64,000 nt of DNA from Marinomonas posidonica_A (GCF_043643765.1 NZ_JBHZSP010000005.1:176459-240458); one strand, 5' to 3'. Shown: positions 36,714-44,994, counted from the stretch's first letter. Notes: a model not told the origin generated them from the sequence alone. Translations and numbers: made by a program.

Positions 36714-37565
36714 TCAGACTGAAAATGGGTAAGCGATAGGTTCGTGGAACTGATAGCCTTCTACTTCAAAGTCGTCCATGGTCACCCAGGTTTCTATGTC
36801 TTTTAAAGATTTGATGTCTGGGTTAATTTTTAATGTCGGTAATGGGTAAGGCTCACGCATTAGTTGAACGTCACGCATTAGTTCTAGCTGGTCTTCATAG
36901 ATGTGAGCGTTCACTATCTTGTGAAAAGCTTGTCCTGGTTTTTTTCCTGTAATTTGCGCAACAATGGCAAGCAATACATACACTTGAACCATGTTGAAGT
37001 TCAGGCCAAGTGGCACATCACAGCTGCGTTGCGTGCTGTTTAGATAAAGTGTATCGCCAAGCAATGAAAAGTGATGGCTGTACATACAAGGGCGAAGACA
37101 AGCCATGTGAAAGGCGCCAGGATGATAAAAGGTGAGGATTTCCCCTCGGTTATCCACACCACGACTTAGATCATCAATAATTTGTTTTAATAGATCAATA
37201 TGACCACCATCTGGCTTAGGGAAGTTGCGGCCAATGGCGCCATAACAAAGCCCCATGTCGTCTTTACCCTTACGATGAGGGTTATTTAGCCAAACCTGAT
37301 TTTCATTGGCATTCGCATCCCATGTTTTTGTACCCAGAGCACGAAAATCTGCCGCATTATCATAACCACGTAAGTAACCAATGATTTCTGCAATGGCCGA
37401 TTTCCAGTAACTTTTGCGTGTGGTTACAAGTGGAAATTCGCCTTTGCTGACATCATAGGTAAGATCAGCATTAATGACAGTTAAGCAGCGTTTGCCGGTT
37501 CGTTCATTGTTGACCCACTCACCTTCGTTGACGATGCGCTGGCACAGATCTAAATATTGCTTCAT
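36714..37565 (-). CDS. thyA: Thymidylate synthase
   Basis: 283 residues from MKQYLDLC. Catalytic Cys is in LRPCMYSHHF, the phosphate-binding Arg in QRSCDVPLGLNFNM, and the C-terminal EPIAYPFSV resembles the ThyA tail. The Arg-Pro-Cys-Met-Tyr-Ser and Arg-Ser-Cys-Asp forms differ from the E. coli LPPCHAL and RSADV forms and belong to a longer ThyA subgroup. It methylates dUMP using methylene-THF. A longer reading frame to 37616 would add 17 residues; I reject it because MKQYLDLC matches the family. Divergent from folA, whose DHFR recycles its dihydrofolate product. Confidence 0.92.
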   Translation of the reverse strand: MKQYLDLCQRIVNEGEWVNNERTGKRCLTVINADLTYDVSKGEFPLVTTRKSYWKSAIAEIIGYLRGYDNAADFRALGTKTWDANANENQVWLNNPHRKGKDDMGLCYGAIGRNFPKPDGGHIDLLKQIIDDLSRGVDNRGEILTFYHPGAFHMACLRPCMYSHHFSLLGDTLYLNSTQRSCDVPLGLNFNMVQVYVLLAIVAQITGKKPGQAFHKIVNAHIYEDQLELMRDVQLMREPYPLPTLKINPDIKSLKDIETWVTMDDFEVEGYQFHEPIAYPFSV

Positions 37566-37709
37566 ACCATGTACTCTCGTTGGTCTATGACGGTGACTGG
37601 CAAAGTTGAGGAACAATGCATTCTACGTCGCCATAGGTATAATGTTTGGCACAGATTATATCAGGCTTGGATTGGACTATTCGAGCATAGATTGAGAAGG
37701 TATCCATAT

Positions 37710-38219
37710 ATGTTGTCACTTATTGTTGCTATGTCTACGAACCGTACCATTGGTATTAATAATTCGCTGCCTTGGCATTTGCCAAATGACCTTAAATATT
37801 TCAAGCAAGCGACTATGGGCAAGCCAATTGTGATGGGCCGTAAAACCTTTGAGTCCATTGGTAAGCCATTACCAGGACGCCGTAACATTGTGATTACTCG
37901 CGATGCGAATTTTCAGGCTGATGGTATTGATGTGGTGTCTTCGTTGGAGCAAGCGATTGCTTTGGGGGAAGACATCTGTCTAGTGAATGGGCAAGAAGAA
38001 GTGATGGTCATTGGCGGTGCGCAGATTTATGAATTGGCATTACCAAGAGTCGATCGATTATACATTACTCACGTGGACGCTGACGTTGAGGGGGATGCCT
38101 TTTTTCCTGAAGTGGATTGGCCATCTTTTACCTTACTGGCCGAAGAAAGTTTCGCAGCAGAAGGACACAATCCTTATGACTATCGCTTTTCAGTTTATCA
38201 AAGAACCAGTGCAGAGTAG
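37710..38219 (+). CDS. folA: Dihydrofolate reductase
   Basis: 169 residues. The start MLSLIVAMSTNRTIGINNSLPWHLPNDLKYFK is the DHFR N-terminus (catalytic acidic Asp in LPNDLK), with MGRKTFESIGKPLPGR and VIGGAQIYELALP for NADPH and folate binding. GAGAAGG at 37694-37700 fixes the ATG at 37710; the open frame runs 51 codons further upstream but that is unlike DHFR. Divergent partner of thyA. yjbQ follows six bases after the stop. Confidence 0.95.
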   Translation: MLSLIVAMSTNRTIGINNSLPWHLPNDLKYFKQATMGKPIVMGRKTFESIGKPLPGRRNIVITRDANFQADGIDVVSSLEQAIALGEDICLVNGQEEVMVIGGAQIYELALPRVDRLYITHVDADVEGDAFFPEVDWPSFTLLAEESFAAEGHNPYDYRFSVYQRTSAE

Positions 38220-38225
38220 TGGATC

Positions 38226-38648
38226 ATGTGGCAACAAGTTGAGCTGAAATTACCGCCTTATCGACGGGGGTTTCACCTGATTACCCAAGATATTGAAGAG
38301 GCCTTGTCTGATTTAGTTCAGGTAAAGGTAGGATTGTTACATCTTCAACTCTTACATACTTCAGCGTCTCTGACGATCAATGAGAATGCCGATCCTTCGG
38401 TGCGCCGTGATATGGAAAGACATTTTTCTCATATGGTGCCAGAAAATCAGCCTTACTATGAGCATACATATGAAGGCAGCGATGATATGCCTGCGCATAT
38501 AAAAGCCAGCATGCTAGGGTCCTCTTTGACTATTCCAGTCACCAATCAACAATTGCGTTTAGGGACTTGGCAAGGGATTTACCTCGGTGAGCATCGGGAT
38601 TATGGCGGTGCTCGTCGATTGGTATTGACTCTGCAGGGTGAGTCTTAG
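38226..38648 (+). CDS. yjbQ: YjbQ/UPF0047 family protein
   Basis: 140 residues. Signature segments HTSASLTINENADPSVRRDME, and LGTWQGIYLGEHRD are those of the YjbQ/UPF0047 family, a trimeric beta barrel with conserved His and Glu, often annotated as secondary thiamine-phosphate synthase. Its physiological role is unsettled. It lies six bases after folA and likely shares its message. Confidence 0.88.
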   Translation: MWQQVELKLPPYRRGFHLITQDIEEALSDLVQVKVGLLHLQLLHTSASLTINENADPSVRRDMERHFSHMVPENQPYYEHTYEGSDDMPAHIKASMLGSSLTIPVTNQQLRLGTWQGIYLGEHRDYGGARRLVLTLQGES

Positions 38649-38666
38649 CAAGTGTGAATGAATATG

Positions 38667-38698
38667 AAAACGTCACCGATCGGTGACGTTTTTTTTGC
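38667..38698. terminator. Bidirectional terminator after yjbQ
   Basis: AAAACGTCACCG / CGGTGACGTTTT, near-perfect palindrome followed by T residues, between convergent yjbQ and the PAS-GGDEF gene. Confidence 0.9.
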
Positions 38699-38711
38699 TG
38701 CTATTGGACGT

Positions 38712-39935
38712 TTAATTGACGACAATTTGAGCACATTTTTTTTGCCCTTCTTCTACCGCCTGATTGGCACTTAAGGCGAGTTCTTCGATGCTTTCACCAT
38801 CTTCAGGGAAGGCTGCAATGCCAATGCAGAAATCCGCAGGATCTGAATTTCCTTCTGACAAAATTGCGCTTTCATCTTCTTTTGGGTTGATCAGATTAGT
38901 TAATAAGTTATTGGCATCTTTCACACTGGTGTTAGGTAAAAGTAACAATAACTTGTCTGCTTCTACTCGAGCCAGTACGTCTGCTTCACGAATTTTTTTA
39001 TAAATGTATCGTGCTGAGGTTTGAATGGCGATGTTACGAGATTCCATTGGTAAACGGCTCAACCTGTCATTCGCATCCAAATGAATTTTTGCCATGGTTA
39101 ATGGCGTGTACTGACGTTTTGCTAAGCCAAGTTGTTTTTTAAAGTGCGTCAGGGCGGAGCTTCGAGTCAATAACCCCGTTAACTCATCAAAAGTGGCTTG
39201 GTTACGTAAATGCTCTTCTAAAGCTTTTTGATGGCTGATATCAACCACGAAACCTATGACCTTCTTGGTCTTACTATCAGGTGTCTTGGTGTAAGTTCGG
39301 CCACGCTCTTTGACCCACAGGTAGTCTTGGTTGCCAGTCAAAATACGGTATTCGGCTTCATAGTAATCTTGATTTAAAGCCACATGTTCATTCACTACGG
39401 CGGCTAACTGCTGGACGTCATCAGGGTGAACTAATTTGTGCCAATCGGCCGTAGAATGTGGTGTGTCTTCCACGCTGCATTTTAATAGGTTAGCGATGGA
39501 TTTTGAGCATGAAACAAGGTCGGATTCCGTTTCCCATATCCACAAGCCTGCAGAGGATTCTGTTAACGCAAATTTTAGGAGAGTATTCTCAGCCGCGGAC
39601 AAATCCATATGATCCGTATGATAGACACAAGCTAGTACGGATTGTCCTAAGTGTTGTAATTCAAGCTGAATATTGATGAGTTTGTCACCGACACGAATTA
39701 ATGTCTCACAACGCTCAATACTGCCTTGTTGTATCTTATGGTCTAGGCTCTGCCAGTCTTCATCAGAGTTGGCTTCTTCACTTAAGTTTAACCAAGAGTC
39801 TGGTGGTGTCGCATTCCAGTTTTCAAACAATACTTCAAAGTTTCGATTGTAAGAAATTAAATGCCCAGTACGGCTTTCGATGATGAAAGCCGGTGTTGGC
39901 ATGTGCTTGAAAGCTTGTTCAAAAGCGTTGCTCAT
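38712..39935 (-). CDS. PAS-domain protein with degenerate GGDEF domain
   Basis: 407 residues, cytoplasmic, no membrane helix. Two PAS-like regions: 1-110 (PTPAFIIESRTGHLISYNRNFEVLF) and 125-235 (ESSAGLWIWE...EAEYRILTGNQDYLWVKERGRT). The last 165 residues have the GGDEF fold (NQATFDELTGLLTRSSALTHF), but the active loop reads VEADK instead of GGDEF and the first metal-binding region reads HLDANDRLSRL. The cyclase should be inactive. It may bind cyclic di-GMP, GTP or a partner protein. Confidence 0.82.
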   Translation of the reverse strand: MSNAFEQAFKHMPTPAFIIESRTGHLISYNRNFEVLFENWNATPPDSWLNLSEEANSDEDWQSLDHKIQQGSIERCETLIRVGDKLINIQLELQHLGQSVLACVYHTDHMDLSAAENTLLKFALTESSAGLWIWETESDLVSCSKSIANLLKCSVEDTPHSTADWHKLVHPDDVQQLAAVVNEHVALNQDYYEAEYRILTGNQDYLWVKERGRTYTKTPDSKTKKVIGFVVDISHQKALEEHLRNQATFDELTGLLTRSSALTHFKKQLGLAKRQYTPLTMAKIHLDANDRLSRLPMESRNIAIQTSARYIYKKIREADVLARVEADKLLLLLPNTSVKDANNLLTNLINPKEDESAILSEGNSDPADFCIGIAAFPEDGESIEELALSANQAVEEGQKKCAQIVVN

Positions 39936-39961
39936 TGACGCTCTCCTTATGCAAAATCAGT

Positions 39962-40804
39962 TTATTCAGGCGTTATCCATGTAATCTGATAATTCGCCTC
40001 TTGATCTTCTGCCAGTGTTTTGCTCAAAAATGGCATAAACTCCCTAGCGTCTTGTTCGAGTGTCCACGGTGGATTCACAATGATCATACCGCTTCCAGCC
40101 ATGCCGCGCTCTTTTTCTGTATCACGAACGTTGAGTTCTAATAGCAAGATGTTGCGAATGTTGGTTGCTTTCACTGACTTTAATAAATGGTCAGCTTGTT
40201 GGCGACCTAGTACCGGATACCAGATGGCAAATGTGCCTTGAGGAAAACGTTTATAGCCTTCTTCCAATGACTTCACAACAAATTGGTAGTCTTTTTTGAC
40301 CTCATAAGGCGGATCCATCAAGACAAAGCCGCGTTTTTGTGGCGGCGGCAGCATAGCTTTAACTGCCGCGAAGCCATTTTCTTTTACCACATTGGCTTTT
40401 CTTTTCTGGGGAAACAATGCTGCTAATAAAGGATAGTCGTTGGGATGTAATTCACATAGGTGAAGCTTGTCTTTTTGTCGTGTGTAATAATCCACGACTT
40501 TTGGGCTGCCTGGATAATATTCTAATTGATCCGTTGGGTTCATGTCCCGGACAATTTCCAGTAACCCTTCGACGGCTTCCGGTACGGCTGACTCTGAAAA
40601 TAGTCTACTGATGCCAGAGTGATACTCTTTGTTTTTTTGGGCTTGTTCTGAATTAAGCTCGTATTGACCAATACCTGCGTGGGTGTCCAAGTAAAAGAAA
40701 GGCGAATCCTTTTTAATGAAATGGCGACAAATCTGGCTCATCGTAATGTGCTTCAAAATGTCAGCATGGTTGCCCGCGTGGTATATATGGCGATAACTCA
40801 GCAT
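39962..40804 (-). CDS. rlmJ: 23S rRNA (adenine-2030-N6)-methyltransferase RlmJ
   Basis: 280 residues. Opening MLSYRHIYHAGNHADILKHITMS is the RlmJ hallmark, with FYLDTHAGIG (AdoMet site) and VLMDPPYEVKKDY (catalytic DPPY). It methylates A2030 of 23S rRNA. Transcribed in the same direction as ilvD but separated by ilvD's terminator, so it has its own promoter in the 40805-40823 vicinity or relies on read-through. Confidence 0.93.
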   Translation of the reverse strand: MLSYRHIYHAGNHADILKHITMSQICRHFIKKDSPFFYLDTHAGIGQYELNSEQAQKNKEYHSGISRLFSESAVPEAVEGLLEIVRDMNPTDQLEYYPGSPKVVDYYTRQKDKLHLCELHPNDYPLLAALFPQKRKANVVKENGFAAVKAMLPPPQKRGFVLMDPPYEVKKDYQFVVKSLEEGYKRFPQGTFAIWYPVLGRQQADHLLKSVKATNIRNILLLELNVRDTEKERGMAGSGMIIVNPPWTLEQDAREFMPFLSKTLAEDQEANYQITWITPE

Positions 40805-40823
40805 GTTGTTTCCTAATTGATTA

Positions 40824-40861
40824 AAAAAGGCCGCCGCCGTGACATTGGCAAAGCGGCCTTA
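40824..40861 (-). terminator. Intrinsic terminator after ilvD
   Basis: On the minus strand AAGGCCGC / GCGGCCTT is followed by six T. Arms lie at 40854-40861 and 40828-40835. Confidence 0.8.
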
Positions 40862-40878
40862 AACGAGTCGATAGACAG

Positions 40879-42723
40879 TTAGTCGAGTTGACTCAGATCT
40901 CGAACGGCCCCTTTGTCTGCACTGGTTGCAAAGTGTGCGTAGACTTTTAGAGCCGGTGATACTTTACGTGGACGCTCTTGTGCAGGCTTCCAGGCGTTGG
41001 CGCCTTTGGCTTCCATCGCTGCGCGACGTGCAGCGAGTTCTTCGTCACTAAGCACTACATTGATCGTACGATTTGGAATGTCGATGCGAATGATGTCACC
41101 ATTCTCCACCAAACCAATGGCTCCACCTGCGGCCGCTTCTGGCGAAACGTGACCAATCGACAAACCGGATGTACCACCAGAGAAGCGACCGTCCGTTAGT
41201 AGGGCGCAAGCTTTGCCTAAGCCTTTAGATTTGATGTAAGACGTAGGGTAAAGCATTTCCTGCATGCCAGGTCCGCCTTTTGGTCCTTCGTAACGAACAA
41301 TCACGACTTCGCCTGCTTTCACCTTGTCATCAAGAATGTTCTTAACCGCTTCGTCTTGTGATTCGGTAATGTGTGCTGGCCCTTCAAAAACCAAACAGGA
41401 TTCATCAACACCGGCACTCTTAACCACACAACCGTCTAGAGCGATGTTGCCATACAATACCGCCAAGCCACCTTCTAGTGAAAAGGCATTTTCAAGTGAG
41501 CGAATACAGCCATTCTCACGGTCGCCATCCAGTGTTGGCCAGCGAGTGGATTGACTAAACGCGGTTTGAGTTGGAATGCCAGCCGGACCGGCTTTGAAAA
41601 ACTCAACAATTTCTGGGGTGGGAGAACGCATAATATCCCAAGTTTGAAGTGCTTTCTCCATTGTCTCTGCATGCACTGTATGACATTGGTTGTGCAGCAA
41701 ACCAGCGCGATCGATTTCACCTAACAGACCGAAAATACCGCCTGCTCTGTGAACGTCTTCAATGTGGTATTGAGGTGAATTCGGAGCCACCTTACAAAGC
41801 TGAGGAACTCGACGTGATAAATGGTCGATGTCTTCCATGGTAAAGTTTACGCCCGCTTCACGAGCAATCGCCAACAAGTGCAAAATGGTGTTGGTGGACC
41901 CACCCATAGCGATGTCTAGTGTCATGGCGTTTTCAAACGCTTCGAAACTGGCAATGGCGCGAGGAGCCCAATGCAATTCATCATTCTCGTAATAGCGTTT
42001 GGTAATCTCGACAATGCGACGACCCGCTTCAACAAATAGACGATGACGATCTGAGTGAGTTGCCAAGGTAGTACCATTACCCGGCAAACTTAGGCCCAAT
42101 GCTTCAGTCAAGCAGTTCATAGAGTTGGCTGTAAACATGCCAGAACAAGAACCACAGGTAGGACAAGCAGAGCGTTCGTATTCCGCGACTTTTTCATCTG
42201 AAGCAGAGGAGTCGGCAGCAATGACCATGGCATCAACCAAGTCTAACTTATGTTCTGACAGTTTGGTTTTACCCGCTTCCATTGGGCCGCCGGAGACGAA
42301 AATAACAGGAATGTTAAGGCGCATAGCGGCCATTAACATTCCAGGGGTGATTTTGTCACAGTTAGAAATACAGACGAGCGCGTCAGCACAATGCGCATTG
42401 ACCATGTATTCAACCGAGTCTGCAATTAGATCTCGTGATGGCAAACTGTATAGCATGCCATCATGACCCATCGCGATACCATCATCTACCGCAATGGTGT
42501 TAAATTCTTTGGCAACGCCGCCGGCTTCTTCAATTTCTCGGCAGACTAGTTGTCCTAGGTCTTTTAGATGGACGTGACCGGGTACGAATTGCGTAAATGA
42601 GTTAGCAACGGCAATAATAGGCTTTTGAAAGTCGTCGTCTTTCATACCGGTTGCACGCCAAAGAGCGCGAGCCCCAGCCATATTACGGCCAGAGGTGGTT
42701 GTTTTGGAACGGTAGACTGGCAT
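40879..42723 (-). CDS. ilvD: Dihydroxy-acid dehydratase
   Basis: 614 residues from MPVYRSKTTTSGRNMAGARALWRATGM, matching IlvD starts; an ATG 12 bases upstream is less likely. Iron-sulfur ligands lie in ISNCDKITPG and CPTCGSCSGMF. C-terminal LTDGRFSGGTSG and ECxxG-type elements (GAIGLVENGD) are present. It dehydrates dihydroxy-isovalerate and dihydroxy-methylvalerate in valine/isoleucine synthesis and is oxygen-sensitive. TGGGGA precedes the start. Confidence 0.96.
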   Translation of the reverse strand: MPVYRSKTTTSGRNMAGARALWRATGMKDDDFQKPIIAVANSFTQFVPGHVHLKDLGQLVCREIEEAGGVAKEFNTIAVDDGIAMGHDGMLYSLPSRDLIADSVEYMVNAHCADALVCISNCDKITPGMLMAAMRLNIPVIFVSGGPMEAGKTKLSEHKLDLVDAMVIAADSSASDEKVAEYERSACPTCGSCSGMFTANSMNCLTEALGLSLPGNGTTLATHSDRHRLFVEAGRRIVEITKRYYENDELHWAPRAIASFEAFENAMTLDIAMGGSTNTILHLLAIAREAGVNFTMEDIDHLSRRVPQLCKVAPNSPQYHIEDVHRAGGIFGLLGEIDRAGLLHNQCHTVHAETMEKALQTWDIMRSPTPEIVEFFKAGPAGIPTQTAFSQSTRWPTLDGDRENGCIRSLENAFSLEGGLAVLYGNIALDGCVVKSAGVDESCLVFEGPAHITESQDEAVKNILDDKVKAGEVVIVRYEGPKGGPGMQEMLYPTSYIKSKGLGKACALLTDGRFSGGTSGLSIGHVSPEAAAGGAIGLVENGDIIRIDIPNRTINVVLSDEELAARRAAMEAKGANAWKPAQERPRKVSPALKVYAHFATSADKGAVRDLSQLD

Positions 42724-42860
42724 TATTTTCCCCACAGGATTTTTTTCTTTATATAGCCGACCATCTTACCAAGATTATTGTCTTCACCCAATGGCAATTT
42801 TGCGACAATATTGAGACACTGTGAGTTTACACCAGCTAAATTGAAACTGATGGATTAAGT

Positions 42861-44081
42861 ATGGCAGAGCAGGAAACCTATGTTTATTCTGACGTTGCTG
42901 TAGCACGACAGCCGATCGTGGACGAGCATTTAGCCGTCATGGGCTATGAGCTATTGTATCGTAAGAGTGCGCTTGCCCATCACGCAGACGTAGTCGATGA
43001 GGTAGGGGCGACCGCCCAAGTCATTTCGGCCAGTTTATTTGAATTGGGCATGGAAAACTTAGTGGGTTGCAACAAAGCATTTGTGAATTTCCCTCGCTCC
43101 TATTTATTAAGTGCTAATGGCATCCCTACTGGTCGTGAAAACCTTGTTGTTGAGGTGCTTGAAACTGCTGGCTTTGATGCCAATTTATTAGCCGCGTTAA
43201 GACGTTGGAAAAGTGCTGGTTGTTCACTGGCATTAGATGACTTTGTGTTTGAAAGTAAGTTAACCCCTTTTGTTGAGCTGGTCGATTACGTCAAACTGGA
43301 TATTTTATCCTTAGGTCATGATGGCTTTCACAAGCAAGTCGAAGCGCTAAGAGGATTTGACGTTAAGTTGATAGCGGAAAAAGTGGAGACTTGGGAAGAT
43401 TATCAATTTTGCCGTTTGTTAGGCGTCGAGTACTTTCAAGGTTACTTCTTTGAAAAGCCTGAATTGATGACGACTAAGTCGTCTCGTGTGAACAGCATGA
43501 CCTTGCTGAGATTGATGTCGTCACTCTTAGATACCAGTAATCTAAATGTGGATGATATTGAGCAAATTGTCAGCCAAGACGCAGGGCTTGTGCATAAGTT
43601 ACTTCGGTATTTGAACTCACCTATGACAGGTTTGGTGGCGTCAGTTGACTCTGTTCGTTTAGCCATTATGTTAATTGGTGTTGAAAAACTTAAGGCACTG
43701 ACTAATCTGCTTTTGATGTCAGAAATGGTTGGCGAACAACACGCTTTGCTTGAGCAGATTATTATTCGAGCCAAGCACGCTGAGCTAATGGCGATATACC
43801 GTTCTTATGACAATCAAGATAAATACTTTTTAGCAGGCATGTTATCCATGATGGATGTGTGCACAGGCATGCCTTTAGAAGAGGTTTTAGGGGATCTGCC
43901 GTTACCTAATGAGTTTATCAATGCCATTGTTCATCGGGTTGGACGTGTTGGAGAGACCTTGGATTTGGTGGACAGATATTCTAACCAACGTAGCATTGAA
44001 CATGATCAGGATCTTAATGATCTGAAAGGCACTTATTTAGCGGCTTTGAAATGGTCGGATGAGTTTCTAACTCAAATTTAA
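42861..44081 (+). CDS. EAL-HDOD domain signalling protein (YuxH type)
   Basis: 406 residues. N-terminal EAL-like domain starts AVARQPIVDEHLAVMGYELLYR; the EAL motif itself is replaced by EVLETA, and other metal ligands are missing, so it should not hydrolyse cyclic di-GMP. C-terminal HDOD domain (VDDIEQIVSQDAGLVHKLLRYLNSP, DSVRLAIMLIGVEKLK). This YuxH/CdgJ architecture regulates motility and biofilm in some bacteria. It occupies the flank of the RNA locus where Pseudomonas has rpoS. Confidence 0.87.
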   Translation: MAEQETYVYSDVAVARQPIVDEHLAVMGYELLYRKSALAHHADVVDEVGATAQVISASLFELGMENLVGCNKAFVNFPRSYLLSANGIPTGRENLVVEVLETAGFDANLLAALRRWKSAGCSLALDDFVFESKLTPFVELVDYVKLDILSLGHDGFHKQVEALRGFDVKLIAEKVETWEDYQFCRLLGVEYFQGYFFEKPELMTTKSSRVNSMTLLRLMSSLLDTSNLNVDDIEQIVSQDAGLVHKLLRYLNSPMTGLVASVDSVRLAIMLIGVEKLKALTNLLLMSEMVGEQHALLEQIIIRAKHAELMAIYRSYDNQDKYFLAGMLSMMDVCTGMPLEEVLGDLPLPNEFINAIVHRVGRVGETLDLVDRYSNQRSIEHDQDLNDLKGTYLAALKWSDEFLTQI

Positions 44082-44110
44082 CCTCCCTTTTTCTTTTTAT
44101 TTCTTATTTA

Positions 44111-44138
44111 TGTAGGGAACTCCCTACAAGCCTGTAGG
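44111..44138 (+). promoter_or_regulatory. Compound GacA/UvrY-like activator site upstream of the GGA-rich RNAs
   Basis: TGTAGG-GAACTC-CCTACA is an 18-bp perfect-arm palindrome, then AGCC and another TGTAGG. The geometry matches the GacA upstream activating sequence TGTAAG-N6-CTTACA known from gammaproteobacteria, with one base changed per arm. The same three-half-site arrangement with the same four-base spacer is found upstream of csrA (58489-58516). A possible -10 TATACT lies at 44150-44155; a second candidate promoter, TTGTAA (44244) and TAAATT (44266), lies closer to the first GGA cluster. The transcription start is therefore uncertain. Confidence 0.8.
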
Positions 44139-44280
44139 TCTTTTCTCTTTATACTGTATTGTAATGTAATGTTTCTTACCGGAAATAGTCTAAGCAATTG
44201 AATTTTAATGTTATTTTTTTAATTTTTTGCTAAATGTAAAAATTTGTAATTAGTTAAATAAGTGGTAAATTAGTCTTATC

Positions 44281-44518
44281 CAAACAGCGTTCAAGGATGA
44301 TCAGCACATTGAGGTGCAAAATGCCATTGATGGCGTTTAGGACAGAACTAGGATGTTCAGAACAACGGATGGTTCTAATGGATATTGTGGTTCAGGATCG
44401 CACCATGTGTTAAGGATTGTTTGGGTTTCATGATGAAACAGACAGTGATGTTTTACTCATCGGAAGAGTGGCTTAAACGGAATTAAGCATAAAAAGGGCA
44501 GCCTAGGCTGTCTTTTTT
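44281..44518 (+). ncRNA. CsrB/RsmZ-type CsrA-sequestering small RNA, first element
   Basis: GGA triplets occur at 44295, 44340, 44351, 44367, 44380, 44395, 44414, 44462 and 44479. Three sit in loops of hairpins readable by eye: GAAC/GTTC at 44345-44358 with loop TAGGAT; AGAAC/GTTCT at 44359-44376 with loop AACGGATG; GCTTAA/TTAAGC at 44471-44488 with loop ACGGAA. The RNA ends at the terminator 44491-44518. This is the design of CsrB/RsmZ RNAs that titrate CsrA. The position next to fdxA-mutS matches rsmZ in Pseudomonas. The 5' end is not fixed by sequence: from about 44162 or about 44278 depending on the promoter. Confidence 0.85.
44491..44518 (+). terminator. Intrinsic terminator of the first GGA-rich RNA
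   Basis: AAAAAGGGCAGCC / GGCTGTCTTTTTT pairs throughout with two G-U pairs and is followed by T. Because the weak pairs and short loop may make it leaky, read-through into the second element is possible. Confidence 0.88.
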
Positions 44519-44520
44519 AC

Positions 44521-44653
44521 GAGAAGGATGTCAGACAGGATGTTGCATATGGCCAGAAAGGATTAGGCCAGAAGGATGATTGGCCAACAGGGATTTGGCG
44601 AGACTGGATGTCAATAATAGGATATTAAAAAAGCGACCGTGGTCGCTTTTTTT
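44521..44653 (+). ncRNA. CsrB/RsmZ-type GGA-rich RNA, second element
   Basis: Seven GGA triplets (44526, 44538, 44560, 44574, 44591, 44606, 44620) in 100 bases. TGGCC (44550-44554) can pair with GGCCA (44566-44570), exposing AGAAAGGATTA. The same GGCCA can pair instead with TGGCC at 44581-44585, exposing GAAGGATGAT. GCCAA/TTGGC (44583-44587, 44595-44599) exposes CAGGGAT. It ends in its own terminator. Almost no sequence separates it from the first terminator, so no independent promoter of normal size fits outside the first RNA. Confidence 0.8.
44627..44653. terminator. Bidirectional terminator of the second GGA-rich RNA and fdxA
   Basis: AAAAAAGCGACC / GGTCGCTTTTTT with a GT loop. It closes the RNA on the plus strand and, read from the minus strand, is also well placed to end fdxA. 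Confidence 0.92.
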
Positions 44654-44670
44654 CGTTCTAGAATGTAGCT

Positions 44671-44994
44671 CTAGCGCTCAAGATGTTCCAATTTGTCTTC
44701 TACGCCATCCCATTCTGCTGCGTCGCTTAACGCATCTTTTTTCTCTGTGATGTTTGGCCAAATCATGGCAAGATCTTTGTTCAGTTCAACAAACACTTCT
44801 TGCTCTTCTGGTAATTCATCTTCTGAGAAAATAGCATTGGCGGGGCACTCTGGTTCACAAAGTGCACAATCAATGCATTCGTCTGGGTTAATGGCCAGAA
44901 AATTTGGCCCTTCATAGAAGCAATCTACTGGACAGACTTCCACACAGTCGGTGTATTTACAGCGAATGCAGTTATCAGTAACGATGAAAGCCAT
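44671..44994 (-). CDS. fdxA: Seven-iron ferredoxin FdxA
   Basis: 107 residues. N-terminal cysteines 9, 12, 17, 21 and 25 (CIRCKYTDCVEVCPVDC) and a CIDCALCEPECP motif (40, 43, 46, 50) bind a [3Fe-4S] and a [4Fe-4S] cluster, as in Azotobacter-type 7Fe ferredoxin. The C-terminal acidic tail is standard. The open frame extends five codons further, but MAFIVTDNCI is the family start, with GGAG before it. Located downstream of mutS on the same strand. Confidence 0.94.
   Translation of the reverse strand: MAFIVTDNCIRCKYTDCVEVCPVDCFYEGPNFLAINPDECIDCALCEPECPANAIFSEDELPEEQEVFVELNKDLAMIWPNITEKKDALSDAAEWDGVEDKLEHLER

Noticed and set aside
37557..37709. Extended start of folA and of thyA overlapping in the divergent region
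   Set aside because: Family N-termini and ribosome-binding sites place the starts at 37710 and 37565; the region between is the divergent promoter.
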